A model generated the notes under the pieces. That model was not told where the DNA came from, ran no database searches, and saw only the letters and a program-made list of their open reading frames with translations. Shown here one piece after another: positions 1 through 8,795 of a stretch of 55,676 nt of DNA. Position 1 is the first letter of the stretch. Every line of letters starts with the position of its first letter. Source of the DNA: Actinomycetes bacterium (GTDB lineage Bacteria > Actinomycetota > Thermoleophilia > RBG-16-64-13); the NCBI GenBank assembly GCA_024637095.1, contig JAGXFV010000037.1, forward strand, positions 1 through 55,676. The letters are read 5' to 3'. The position numbers were made by a program, and so were the translations under genes.

Positions 1-486
1 ACCGAAGCGGACGGGAAACACCGCGGCGTCCTTGTTCTCGGGCATAGTTACCGGTCCCAGTCGGGTGAAACTGACGAAGTCCCGAGTGGTGGCGAGCGAG
101 ACCAAGGGTCCGGCCGCCGAGTAGGCGGTGTACGCCACCAGATAGGCCTCCAGGTCTTCCATCCAGGTGATCCGGGGATCCTCGATGCCCCAGAGTTCCT
201 CCGGGTGACCCGCAGGATCGGCGGGCAGGGTGGGCGCAGGGTCCACCCGCCAGTCCCCACGTCCGTCTGCGCTGCGGGCAACGGTCAGATGCGAGAGGCC
301 GCGGTGGTCCTCCACCCGCAAAAGCAGAAGGGTCTCGCCGTCCACCAAGGCCGCTGCCGCGTTGAAGACCGAGTTTGCCGGATAGGGAATGTCGGCCGCC
401 GTCAGGATTGGGTTATCGTCGTGTCGTTGGAACGGTCCGTCTACGACCGTCGTCGTTCCTCGCGCGATATTCCGAAGCGGGGTCAT
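1..486 (-). CDS. GH130-family glycosidase/phosphorylase, 3' end outside window
   Basis: The N-terminal 162 codons of a GH130 protein, running off the left edge. GH130 enzymes phosphorolyse or hydrolyse beta-mannosides. Visible motifs are DNPILTAADIPYPANSVFN near residue 22, a sugar-binding RVEDHRG stretch, EDPRITW and MPENKDAAVFP, all typical of the five-bladed propeller. The ATG (484-486) overlaps the TGA of the upstream glycosyltransferase (ATGA), so the two are translationally coupled and probably act on the same mannose-containing glycan or oligosaccharide. The exact substrate cannot be told from the sequence. The family assignment is firm, the reaction type is not. Confidence 0.85.
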   Translation of the reverse strand, partial: MTPLRNIARGTTTVVDGPFQRHDDNPILTAADIPYPANSVFNAAAALVDGETLLLLRVEDHRGLSHLTVARSADGRGDWRVDPAPTLPADPAGHPEELWGIEDPRITWMEDLEAYLVAYTAYSAAGPLVSLATTRDFVSFTRLGPVTMPENKDAAVFPVRFG

Positions 487-2843
487 CGGACGGACCCCGC
501 GGTCGGGACGGCCATGATTGCGGCGCTATCCACCGTCTTCAGGCGGGGGAGGTGCGCAAGGCTGCGGTCGGCCCTCAGCATGTGCATCTGGATCGAGGAG
601 AGCAGCCAGGCCAGGGTGGACTCCGCTCCCTGATTCAAATTCACCCCATCGGGTTGCAGGCCGTCGTAGCAGCCGCCTCCGCGCGGGTCGTAGAGCAGCG
701 CCCCGATATCGTTTTGGCCGAGGAACCACTGGAAGGCCAGCATGGCGGACTCCACCCACTGCTCGCCGCCGGTGACGGCGTTTGCGGTGATGCAGGCGTC
801 GATCAGGGAGTGGGCTTCCAGCGGCTGTTGATCGTAGCGGGCCCGATGCCCGTCTCGGGCGTACCAGCCGTTACTGCCCACCGGTACGAAGTAGCCGTTC
901 TCGGTTTGCAGGTCGACGAGCCATTGCAGGGCCCTGAGGCCGGTCTCCAGCATGTCTTCGCGTTCCATGGAATGACCGGCGAGCAACAGTGCGTGCGGAA
1001 TCTTGCCGTTGTCGTAGGTGACGATGTCCTCGGGCCACGGCCAAGCCGGCGTGGCGTGAGAGGAGAAGGAGTGCAGCAGACATTCTGCCAGGTAATTTCG
1101 CAGGCGTTTGGCTTCGCTGTCGCCCGAGAACCGCTCGAGGTAGGCCTCGAGGCCCAAAAGTGCCATGGCTTGGGTGCGCAGGTCGGTGAAGCGTTCGGTG
1201 TTGGGCATGGCCTGGTTGAACAAGGAGGTGGCCAGCCCGAGTTGGCCTCGGTCCGTGCTTTCCCGGATGGCTACGCCCAGACCCCAGAGGGCCCTTCCCT
1301 GGCTGTCCTCGGACCCCGTCTCTTCCACGAAGTGGCGGTCGTAGGGGAGGAAGTTGCGGAACCGGCCGGTTTCTTCCACCAGGGCATATTGCAGGAACGC
1401 CAGGTAGGTCCCGCGCAGAGACGAGATGGTGGTGTCCCCGGGGGTCACTTTCTCGGCCAGGGCGGCGACGATGAGCGCGCGGGCATTGTCGTCGGTGCAG
1501 TAGCCGTGGCGCAGGTCGGGCACATTGAAGGTGGCGTGCTGCAGAATGCCGGTATGGTCCGTCAAGCGGCGCAGGTGATCCAGGTTGAGTTCGGGCACGT
1601 CGGCGAACTCGGCCTGCAGGGTGCGCAGGTTGAAGGTGTTGCCCGACTGAAGATTGCGCTCCTCTTTGGCTTCTGCGAAAACCCGCAGGTACTGTTGGGC
1701 GACCTCGGGCCAAACCGCGTTCCGGCCGAAAAGGTAAGCCCGCTTGCGCATGGCGTTGGCCTCGACGGGGTTGTCGAACAGATCGAGAACCTGATGGGAG
1801 ATCGCTTCCGAGTCGTTGAAGGGAACCAGCCGGCCTCGCTCGACGGACAGCATCTCGGCGGCGTACCAGTAGGGGGTGGAGACGACGGCCTTACCGCTGC
1901 CCATGGCGTAAGCGAGGGTCCCCGACGAGATCTGTGCCTCGTTTACGTATGGGGTGACGTAGACGTCGGCGGCCCCCAGAAATTCCCTGAGCTCCTGCGG
2001 ATCGACGAAGCGGTTCTGGAAGATGATGTTGCCGTCGACGCCCAGACTCTTGGCGAGCTGCTGGAGCGAGAGCCGGTAGGCTTCGCCCTCGTTCCGCAAT
2101 ACGTGCGGGTGGGTCACGCCCAGGACGATGTATACGGTGTCGGGATAGCGCTCGACGATCGCGGGGAGCGCCCGGACCATGTGCTCTATGCCCTTGTTCG
2201 GGGAGAGCAGGCCGAAGGTGAGAACCACCCGGCGTCCCTCGACCCCAAACTGGTCTTTATAGTAGTTGGGGTCGACGAACGCGACATCGGGGATCCCGTG
2301 GTGAATGAAGGCGATCTTCTCTTCCGGTACACCGTAGATGTCCTGGAGCAACTGCCCCGCGGTGTGGCTAAGGACGATCAGCCGGTCGGAGAGATCGGCG
2401 AGCCTGCGCAGCGTATCCAGCTGTCCCGGCGTGGGCTCCTTGAGCACGGTATGTAGGGTGGTAACCACCGGCATCCGGAGTTCGCCCAGCAGGCCAAGAA
2501 TGTAGCGGCCGTCGGCTCCGCCGAAGATGCCGTATTCGTGCTGCAGGCAGACGACATCCACCTGGTTCATATTGAGGTACTCTGCGGCCAGGCGATAGTC
2601 GGTTAGCCGCGACTCGTCGAGTTCGAAGCGCACCCGCTGCGGGTAGTCGTAGCCGCCGGGTACGTCGTTCATCGCGATCGTCCAGAAGTCGGACATGGGC
2701 GCCTGTTCGGTGAGAGCGTCGGTTAGATCGGCGGTGAAGGTGGCGATGCCGCAGCGCCGCGGCGTGTGATTTCCGATGAGGGCGACCTTGTTGAGGCCTT
2801 CGCCCAGCGACGGGTTCACGAAATTCTTCGAGTTAACGTTCAT
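483..2843 (-). CDS. Two-domain GT4 glycosyltransferase with C-terminal (alpha/alpha)-type domain
   Basis: 786 residues. Residues about 12-400 form a GT-B fold GT4 glycosyltransferase: an N-terminal NHTPRRCGIATFT motif, LTFGLLSPNKGIEHM at the start of the second Rossmann half, and a nucleotide-sugar site around VTPYVNEAQISSGTLAYA. From about residue 420 a second domain begins (GILQHATFNVPDLRHGYC, TDDNARAL) that looks like a six-hairpin glycosidase-like fold; its role is unknown. The start is taken at 2843 because TGAGGAAA directly precedes this ATG and the protein then begins close to the family N-terminus; 47 extra upstream codons are probably not translated. It is co-transcribed with the GH130 gene. 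Substrate unknown. Confidence 0.85.
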   Translation of the reverse strand: MNVNSKNFVNPSLGEGLNKVALIGNHTPRRCGIATFTADLTDALTEQAPMSDFWTIAMNDVPGGYDYPQRVRFELDESRLTDYRLAAEYLNMNQVDVVCLQHEYGIFGGADGRYILGLLGELRMPVVTTLHTVLKEPTPGQLDTLRRLADLSDRLIVLSHTAGQLLQDIYGVPEEKIAFIHHGIPDVAFVDPNYYKDQFGVEGRRVVLTFGLLSPNKGIEHMVRALPAIVERYPDTVYIVLGVTHPHVLRNEGEAYRLSLQQLAKSLGVDGNIIFQNRFVDPQELREFLGAADVYVTPYVNEAQISSGTLAYAMGSGKAVVSTPYWYAAEMLSVERGRLVPFNDSEAISHQVLDLFDNPVEANAMRKRAYLFGRNAVWPEVAQQYLRVFAEAKEERNLQSGNTFNLRTLQAEFADVPELNLDHLRRLTDHTGILQHATFNVPDLRHGYCTDDNARALIVAALAEKVTPGDTTISSLRGTYLAFLQYALVEETGRFRNFLPYDRHFVEETGSEDSQGRALWGLGVAIRESTDRGQLGLATSLFNQAMPNTERFTDLRTQAMALLGLEAYLERFSGDSEAKRLRNYLAECLLHSFSSHATPAWPWPEDIVTYDNGKIPHALLLAGHSMEREDMLETGLRALQWLVDLQTENGYFVPVGSNGWYARDGHRARYDQQPLEAHSLIDACITANAVTGGEQWVESAMLAFQWFLGQNDIGALLYDPRGGGCYDGLQPDGVNLNQGAESTLAWLLSSIQMHMLRADRSLAHLPRLKTVDSAAIMAVPTAGSVR

Positions 2844-3213
2844 TTTCCTCAGTTGCAGTAAAGCCGTATGGCAAGCGATCGAAGCTGACTGCAAACGTGG
2901 CGGAGAGAACGGCGAAGAGCTCGGCGCAGCGCCTGGAGAGTATCCAAATCGGATGCTTGGCTTTACTTTAGCACAGCGAGCCATCGGCTCTACCGGGCCG
3001 TGCCGGAGTCGGGCGGTCAGGCCCCTTCGAACGACTGCCTGGTCTTTTCGAGGGAAGCTGTGGGAAAGACAATAATAGTATCGACCCGCCCACCGACGAG
3101 AGCTTCCCCTGAGGAGGTGCGACCGATTGTAGCTTGGCGGTCCCGGAGCCCCGCTCTAGAATGAATGACCGCTAGGGAGAGCACCACGGGCTGCAATGCG
3201 GCCGTGAGAAAGG
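2844..3213. other. Intergenic region, divergent promoters
   Basis: 370 bp between the leftward GT4/GH130 operon and the rightward ACT-DUF711 remnant. It should hold the promoter of the GT4 operon, but I see no convincing -35/-10 pair for that direction. The rightward promoter at 3134-3162 is listed separately. No small gene was recognised. Confidence 0.4.
3134..3162 (+). promoter_or_regulatory. Sigma70-type promoter upstream of the ACT-DUF711 remnant
   Basis: TTGGCG (3134-3139), 17 bp, TAGAAT (3157-3162). A TAGAAT also sits at 25044-25049, at the equivalent place before the intact ACT gene, which suggests the remnant kept its ancestral promoter. Confidence 0.45.
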
Positions 3214-3408
3214 ATGTCCATGCATACTCCGGCCGTAGTTTCGGTGCTCGGCGAAGACCCCGCGATTGGCAAGGGCGTTGGCGAGCGGGTGAGCTTCGGC
3301 GGTCTCTTGGGCGAGGCGCCCGTCATGGCGGTGAAAGACCGGGCGGGCACGGTGTTCGGGCGCCGGGGCGGCCGCTTTACGGTGCCGCTGGGCAGTCTGC
3401 GCAACTGA
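3214..3408 (+). pseudogene. In-frame deletion remnant of an ACT-DUF711 gene pair
   Basis: A 64-codon ORF whose first part ([13 protein letters not shown]) matches the start of the ACT protein at 25111, and whose remainder, from PAIGKGVGERVSFGG to the C-terminal PLGSLRN, matches the last ~48 residues of the DUF711 protein ending at 26804 ([15 protein letters not shown] ... PLGSLRN). The 3' part shows roughly three-quarters base identity by eye, so this is an old second copy, not a recent duplicate. About 1.5 kb covering most of both genes is missing and the junction (GED|PAIGK) is in frame. It can still be read as one small ORF with its own promoter, but it lacks both functional cores, so a pseudogene is the best call. 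Confidence 0.85.
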
Positions 3409-3409
3409 G

Positions 3410-4039
3410 ATGCCGGTCGGGCGCCGAGATGCGCGCGGCTGCGGCCGTTGGATTTCACTGCGTCGGCGGCGGGCCCCGGGAGGGCGGACCGTCAGGGATG
3501 TGCTGCCGCGGGCCGTCGTCGCCGTGGCTGTGACCGCCGTGCTGCTATTGGGGTTGGCGTGCGGGGACTCCATGGGAGGCACCGAGGCGTCCCAAACGAG
3601 TTCATCTGGAAGTGCGCAGGGAAGCGGCTCGACGGAGGATGCGGCAACCACAACACCGGGTGGCGGCTCATCTGAGAGGACGGGGAACGCCGACGTCGTG
3701 CACGTGGTTGCCACCCGGGTCAAGGACGGCACGTGGACCTTCGAGGTGACGGTCGAGCATCCGGATACCGGATGGAACGACTACGCCGACGGGTGGGACG
3801 TCGTGACGCCTGACGGCAGCGTCCTCAAGACTCGGTCCGACGACGCCTTCACTCGGGTGCTCCTGCATCCCCACTTCGACGAGCAGCCGTTCACCCGTCG
3901 CCAAGTGGGGATAGAGATGCCGGCCGGCGTCATCTCGGTCGTCGTCCGGGCGCACGACCATCCGGATGGTTACGGCGGCCGGGAGGTTACCGTCGATCTG
4001 GAGGCCGGTTCCGGACCGGGTTTCGAGGTCGTTCGCTAG
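3410..4039 (+). CDS. Secreted lipoprotein of unknown function
   Basis: A hydrophobic segment (AVVAVAVTAVLLLGLAC) ends in a lipobox, followed by a Ser/Thr/Gly-rich linker and a globular domain of about 110 residues (DTGWNDYADGWDVVTPDG, VLLHPHFDEQPFTRRQ, VVVRAHDHPDGYGG). The DEQPFTR and RAHD(M)HP-GYGG patterns recall a conserved uncharacterised family of exported proteins; no enzymatic motif is evident. Start uncertain: the ATG at 3410 lies 2 nt past the remnant ORF and has no clear ribosome site, giving a very long Arg-rich n-region. A GTG at 3500 would give a more normal signal peptide but also lacks a good ribosome site. Confidence 0.7.
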   Translation: MPVGRRDARGCGRWISLRRRRAPGGRTVRDVLPRAVVAVAVTAVLLLGLACGDSMGGTEASQTSSSGSAQGSGSTEDAATTTPGGGSSERTGNADVVHVVATRVKDGTWTFEVTVEHPDTGWNDYADGWDVVTPDGSVLKTRSDDAFTRVLLHPHFDEQPFTRRQVGIEMPAGVISVVVRAHDHPDGYGGREVTVDLEAGSGPGFEVVR

Positions 4040-4079
4040 ACCCGTGACACAGGACCTGTATCCCAACGGACGAGAACGA

Positions 4080-5261
4080 TCAGGTGCGCTGAATGATGTA
4101 TTCGAAGCAGGCGAGTGCGGCCCGCGCTCCCTGGCCGGCGGCCATGATTACCTGTTTGTCGTGCATGTCGATGACGTCGCCGGCGGCGAAGAGTCCGGGG
4201 ATACCCGTGCGGCCATGGCCATCGACCACGATTTCTCCGCGTTCATTCGTCTCCACGAGATCGAGCACGAAATCAGAGTGGGCGCGCAGGCCGATTTCGA
4301 CAAAGACGCCCTCGACGTCGAGAGTGGTCTCCGCTCCGGTTGCCCGCTCCCGCACCACCAGGCCGGTGACAGAATCATTGCCGAGAATCTTCACCGGTTC
4401 ATGGCCTTCGAGCACGGTTGTCGGCGAGGCCGCGACCTTGTCCTGGAGAACCTGATCTCCGGAAAGACCCGATCGAGACACCAGGGTCACATTGTCCGCG
4501 ATTCCCTCCATCTCGAGGGCGGCCTCCAGCCCGGAGTTGCCTCCTCCCACGATGGCTATGCTTAGGCGGCGAAAGAGGGGACCGTCGCAGGTCGAGCAGT
4601 AGACCACACCCCGGCCCGTGAGTTCGTGCTCGCCGGGGATTCCCAGGCGCCGTTTCTGAGCCCCGGATGCGATGACCACCGTCCTGCCGCACACTTCCTT
4701 GCCGGATTCCGTATCGCAGGTCACGATTCCCGGCATCAGGCGGAGGCCGACGACGCGTTCTCCCACGACCTCGTCGACGTCGTACTCGCGCAGTTGCTCA
4801 TACATCTCCTGGACGAGATCCGGGCCTGTGACCTGCCGCACGCCGGGATAGTTCGTCAGTTCTCGCGTGGTGCCCACCTGGCCCCCGATATCGAGGCTGA
4901 CGATGGCGGTCTCCAGATTCTTGCGCGCGGCGTAGAGGGCGGCTACGAGGCCTGCGGGACCGGCCCCGATGACGACCACGTCGTAGATAGCCCGGTAGTC
5001 CGTGACGGGAAGACCGAGGAGGCGATCGAGTTGCCCGCCGGCGTTGAGCGTAGCCAGGGCGTCGTAGCCGCCGATACTCTCGTCGTCGATGAAGATCTGG
5101 GGGACGGTGCGCAGCCCTGAGCGTTCGATCATTGCCTTCTCAGCGGCGCCGCCCGAGGTCACGTCTGTCTCGCGGAACTCCAGCCCTTTGGATCTGAGCA
5201 GCACCTTTGCCCGAGCGCAGTAGGGGCACCACTCCTTGGTGTAGATCTCGATGTTGAGCAT
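4080..5261 (-). CDS. Glutaredoxin-thioredoxin reductase fusion flavoprotein
   Basis: 393 residues. Residues 1-85 are a glutaredoxin/thioredoxin fold with C12-P-Y-C15 and the cis-proline segment RTVPQIFIDD. Residues 92-393 are a thioredoxin-reductase-type flavoprotein with the FAD Rossmann motif GAGPAG (99-104), the active-site C222-S-T-C225-D, NADPH-site GGGNSGLEAALEME, and the terminal FAD motif GLFAAGDV. The fusion would pass electrons from NAD(P)H through FAD and CSTC to the glutaredoxin CPYC in one chain, a self-contained disulfide reductase. The start at 5261 is chosen because GGAGGAAGGCC precedes the ATG; 14 codons upstream are spurious. Monocistronic, divergent from the GH15 gene. Confidence 0.92.
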   Translation of the reverse strand: MLNIEIYTKEWCPYCARAKVLLRSKGLEFRETDVTSGGAAEKAMIERSGLRTVPQIFIDDESIGGYDALATLNAGGQLDRLLGLPVTDYRAIYDVVVIGAGPAGLVAALYAARKNLETAIVSLDIGGQVGTTRELTNYPGVRQVTGPDLVQEMYEQLREYDVDEVVGERVVGLRLMPGIVTCDTESGKEVCGRTVVIASGAQKRRLGIPGEHELTGRGVVYCSTCDGPLFRRLSIAIVGGGNSGLEAALEMEGIADNVTLVSRSGLSGDQVLQDKVAASPTTVLEGHEPVKILGNDSVTGLVVRERATGAETTLDVEGVFVEIGLRAHSDFVLDLVETNERGEIVVDGHGRTGIPGLFAAGDVIDMHDKQVIMAAGQGARAALACFEYIIQRT

Positions 5262-5392
5262 GGCCTTCCTCCAGGAGATTTTCGCCGGCCGAGCCTCCAT
5301 CATGCGTTGGCGGAGTCCGGTCCGTCAAATGTGGGCATCTTCAAGGGGCCAACGGCCGGAAGGCAAACCGACAAATCACAGGGGTGGCTGCC

Positions 5393-7183
5393 ATGCCCGA
5401 TATAGAGGACTACGCGTTCCTATCCGATAGTCAAGGCGCTGCGCTCGTGTCCCGCGAAGGTGATGTCGAGTGGCTGTGCCTCCCCCGCTTCGACTCCCCC
5501 TCGGTGTTCGCGCGACTGCTGGACCCGGACGCCGGACACTGGTCTCTGGGGCCGGCCGCCCCCGGCGCTGCCACCCGCCGCTACCTCGAGGACACGTTGG
5601 TGTTGGAGACCGTCCACCGTCTCCCAGAGGGCGAGGCCGTCGTCCTGGACGCGCTGCTCCTCGGAATGGGCGAGCGAGGGCACCATATCGGTTTTTCTTC
5701 TCCGCATGTTCTCGTCCGCCGAGTTCAGGGTCGGAAGGGATCCGTTCCTATGAGGCTCGCGTACGCGCCCCGGCCGGAATACGGTCTCACGAGCCCCCGA
5801 CTCACGCGTGTCCCCGAGGGTGTCCGGGCGGTTGGCGGCCCGGTCGCGCTCACCCTGCTTGCCCCCGTCGCTCTCGATCTGCTGGACGATCAGGCAAACG
5901 CCGAGTTCACCGTGCGCGAGGGGGATGTCCTGACCTTTGCCCTCGTCTGCAGCCCGGCCTACGGGAGCGACCAGCAGCCACCCCCCTTCGCGAAACCGGA
6001 GGCCGCCCTCGGCGACACGATCGCCGCCTGGCGCTCGTGGTCGGAGTTGCACAACAATTATGATGGGCTTCACCGTGGCCTCGTCCGGACCAGCTCCCTG
6101 GTCCTGCAGGGCCTTACCTATCAGCCGAGCGGGGCTGTCGTCGCGGCGGCCACCACATCCCTTCCCGAAAGGATAGGTGGAGAGTGGAACTGGGACTATC
6201 GCTTCTGCTGGCTCCGAGATGCGAGCCTTATGATGCGTGCCCTCTGGGTGGCTGCCTGCCCGGATGAGCCCGAACGGCTCTTTCGCTTCGTCGAGCAGGC
6301 GGGAGGTCTTCTGGGCAGCGATGCCGTGCAGATCATGTACGGGGTGGAAGGCGAACGCCGGCTGCTCGAGGGCGAACTCGGCCATATGCGCGGCTTTGCC
6401 GACAGCCGACCGGTCCGCACGGGCAACGCGGCCTGGGAACAAAAGCAGCTGGACGTGCTGGGCGAGGTGCTCGACGCCGCCTACGTGCTGCGCGAGAAGC
6501 TGGGGGAGCTCGAGGAGGGTACCCGGCAGCTACTCACCGCCTTGGCCGACAGGGCGGCGGTCAGCTGGCAGGAGCCCGATGCGGGCATGTGGGAGGCACG
6601 GGACCGGGAGCGGCACTACCTCTCCTCGAAGGTTATGTGCTGGGTGGCCCTCGATCGGGCAATCGCTCTGGCCGACAGGCTTAGGGCAGACGATTCCCGC
6701 AGGGGCGAGTGGGCTTCCGCCCGCGATCAGGTAAAGAAATCGGTCTTGAAGAATGGGTGGAACGAAGATGTCGGCGCCTACGTGGGCGCCTATGGTTCCG
6801 ATCAGCTGGACGCTTCCGTCCTGCTCATGCCCCTCTTCGGCTTTCTCCCGGCCACCGACCCGAGGATGCGTTCGACCATAGAAGTTATCGACCGCGACCT
6901 GAACGACGAGGGGTTTGTCCGCCGCTGGAGCGAAGAGGAGAACGGCTTTCTGATCAGCAGCTACTGGCTGGTTCAGTGCCTGACTATGGCAGGCGAGGTG
7001 AAACGTGCGGAGAGGCTATTCGACCAGGTGGGCGGGGCGGCCAGCGATCTGGGCCTTCTCGCCGAGATGGCGGACCCCAGGACGGGCCGAATGCTCGGCA
7101 ACTATCCCCAGGCCTTTTCCCATGTGGGTCTGATCAACGCGGCTTGGAGACTGAGTGAGGCGATGGGTCGGGGCCAAAGCTAG
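5393..7183 (+). CDS. GH15-family glucoamylase/trehalase-like glycoside hydrolase
   Basis: 596 residues, the usual length of bacterial GH15 proteins of the IEDYAFLSD type. An N-terminal beta-sandwich domain ([39 protein letters not shown]) precedes an (alpha/alpha)6 barrel with the family hallmark [20 protein letters not shown] and the RTGNAA motif. Family members hydrolyse alpha-glucosides such as maltodextrins or trehalose; substrate cannot be decided here. No signal peptide, so cytoplasmic. The ATG at 5393 has AGGGG eight bases upstream; a GTG three codons earlier is less likely. Its stop codon overlaps the convergent zwf stop, so the pair may affect each other's 3' ends; both serve glucose catabolism. 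Confidence 0.9.
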   Translation: MPDIEDYAFLSDSQGAALVSREGDVEWLCLPRFDSPSVFARLLDPDAGHWSLGPAAPGAATRRYLEDTLVLETVHRLPEGEAVVLDALLLGMGERGHHIGFSSPHVLVRRVQGRKGSVPMRLAYAPRPEYGLTSPRLTRVPEGVRAVGGPVALTLLAPVALDLLDDQANAEFTVREGDVLTFALVCSPAYGSDQQPPPFAKPEAALGDTIAAWRSWSELHNNYDGLHRGLVRTSSLVLQGLTYQPSGAVVAAATTSLPERIGGEWNWDYRFCWLRDASLMMRALWVAACPDEPERLFRFVEQAGGLLGSDAVQIMYGVEGERRLLEGELGHMRGFADSRPVRTGNAAWEQKQLDVLGEVLDAAYVLREKLGELEEGTRQLLTALADRAAVSWQEPDAGMWEARDRERHYLSSKVMCWVALDRAIALADRLRADDSRRGEWASARDQVKKSVLKNGWNEDVGAYVGAYGSDQLDASVLLMPLFGFLPATDPRMRSTIEVIDRDLNDEGFVRRWSEEENGFLISSYWLVQCLTMAGEVKRAERLFDQVGGAASDLGLLAEMADPRTGRMLGNYPQAFSHVGLINAAWRLSEAMGRGQS

Positions 7184-8562
7184 GCCGAGCGCGGTTCGGT
7201 CCACGGGCCGTGATGACCGAGCAAAGCGTCGGCCTCCGCGGGACCCCAGCTGCCGGGATCGTACGAGATCGGAGGCGTGGCATCATCGTCCAGTACCGGC
7301 TCGACGATGCGCCAGGAGGCCTCCACGCCGTCCTCGCGGGCGAACAGCCCGCCGTCTCCCGCCAGGGCGTCTCCCAGCAGTCGCTCGTACGGAGCCATGT
7401 AGTCGGTCTTGCAGGAGGTGAGCGTCAGCTCGAGGTCCTCGCCGGCCAAAGCCTCTCCCGGTACCTTGACCCGCATGCCCATGGCGATCAGTACCTCGGG
7501 GTTGAGGCGGATGCGCCAGTGGCTCGAGGAGGTCGGCACTTTCTCACCGAAGGTCTCGCGGGGTGGGCGTTTGAACTGGACGACGATCTCTGTCGCGGTC
7601 AGGGGGAGCTCCTTACCCGTCCGAATGAACAGCGGCACGCCGGCCCAGCGCCACGTGTCGATCCACAGCCTCACGGCAACGAAAGTCTCGGTCGTTGAAC
7701 CCGCCGCCACGCCGGGTACGTCCTGATAACCGCGGTACTGACCGCGCACCACATCCCCCGGCGTCAGGGGCCTCACGGCCTTGAGCAGCCGTGCCCTCTC
7801 GTCGCGGATGGCTTCGGTCGTGGTACGTGTGGGCGGGTCCATGGTGGTGGTCGCCAATACCTGCAACAGGTGATTCTGGAGAACGTCCCGAATGGCTCCG
7901 ACCTCGTCGTAGAACCGTCCTCGGTCTCGCACCCCGAAGTCTTCTGCCATGGTTAACTGAATGCTGCTGACATGGTCTCGGTTCCAAATCGGTTCCAGCA
8001 GAGGGTTGGCAAACCGGGTGTAGAGGATGTTCAGCACCGGCTCCTTGCCCAAGAAGTGGTCGATGCGGAAGATGGCGTGCTCCGGAAGGTGGGCGTGGAG
8101 GGTATTGTTGAGCGCCCGGGCCGAGGCCTCGTCGCGTCCGAACGGCTTCTCCACCACGACCCGCGCCCCTTCAATGCAGTCCGCGGCGGCCAAGCCCTGG
8201 ACGACCACACCGAACATCTTGGGAAGGATGGCCAGGTAGTGCAGTGGGCGTTGGGCCTCACCCAACTCGGAGCGAAGACGCGTGTAGGTGTCGGGATCCT
8301 CGTAGTCGCCGTCCACGTAGCGCAACAGCGAGAGCATTCTGTCGAGAGCCTTTTGGTCCGGCTCGCCTCCTTCCCGTACGCTTTTCGTCGCTCGGTCTCT
8401 CAACTGCTCGATCGTCCACCCCGACTTCGCCACGCCCACGATGGGCATGTCCAGCGAATGGTCGCTGACAAGCGCGAAGAGTGCCGGGAAGATCTGCTTA
8501 TAGGCGAGGTCGCCGGACGCCCCGAAGAACACGAAGCCGTCGGATGGCGGGGCTTTTGTCAT
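7180..8562 (-). CDS. zwf: Glucose-6-phosphate 1-dehydrogenase
   Basis: 460 residues. Oxidises glucose 6-phosphate to 6-phosphogluconolactone with NAD(P)+, the entry step of the oxidative pentose phosphate pathway. The Rossmann motif G14-ASGDLA is near the N-terminus, EKPFG is at 138-142, and the substrate signature R166-IDHFLGKE differs from the usual RIDHYLGKE only by Tyr to Phe. The catalytic stretch [19 protein letters not shown] followed by QNH is intact. Start at 8562: GGAGGG lies eight bases upstream, and the preceding 52 codons are low-complexity Arg-rich. The stop codon overlaps that of the convergent GH15 gene. No other pentose phosphate gene is adjacent. Confidence 0.96.
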   Translation of the reverse strand: MTKAPPSDGFVFFGASGDLAYKQIFPALFALVSDHSLDMPIVGVAKSGWTIEQLRDRATKSVREGGEPDQKALDRMLSLLRYVDGDYEDPDTYTRLRSELGEAQRPLHYLAILPKMFGVVVQGLAAADCIEGARVVVEKPFGRDEASARALNNTLHAHLPEHAIFRIDHFLGKEPVLNILYTRFANPLLEPIWNRDHVSSIQLTMAEDFGVRDRGRFYDEVGAIRDVLQNHLLQVLATTTMDPPTRTTTEAIRDERARLLKAVRPLTPGDVVRGQYRGYQDVPGVAAGSTTETFVAVRLWIDTWRWAGVPLFIRTGKELPLTATEIVVQFKRPPRETFGEKVPTSSSHWRIRLNPEVLIAMGMRVKVPGEALAGEDLELTLTSCKTDYMAPYERLLGDALAGDGGLFAREDGVEASWRIVEPVLDDDATPPISYDPGSWGPAEADALLGHHGPWTEPRSA

Positions 8563-8795
8563 GCCGTTCCCTCCATGTGGTCGAGTCCGTCGGCGGCCGC
8601 TCCGAGGAGCGCGGCGCGCATCACGGTCAGGCGCACTCAGTCCGCGGCGGGCTGGGTGTCGCAAATGGAAGTGTACTCCCTTCGAAGTTGGCAGCGGTCG
8701 CGAGCGCCTGCTTCGCAAGGAAGCTCACCAAGGGCGGTTATGATGAGCAGAGGGAGGACAAGCGAGACGGCCGTGGAGCCCAAGAGAGGGCGCGC

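Noticed and set aside
375-2456. Long plus-strand ORF antisense to the glycosyltransferase
   Set aside because: Shadow of the GC-rich GT4 gene; the composition is non-protein-like and the opposite frame has full GT4 motifs.
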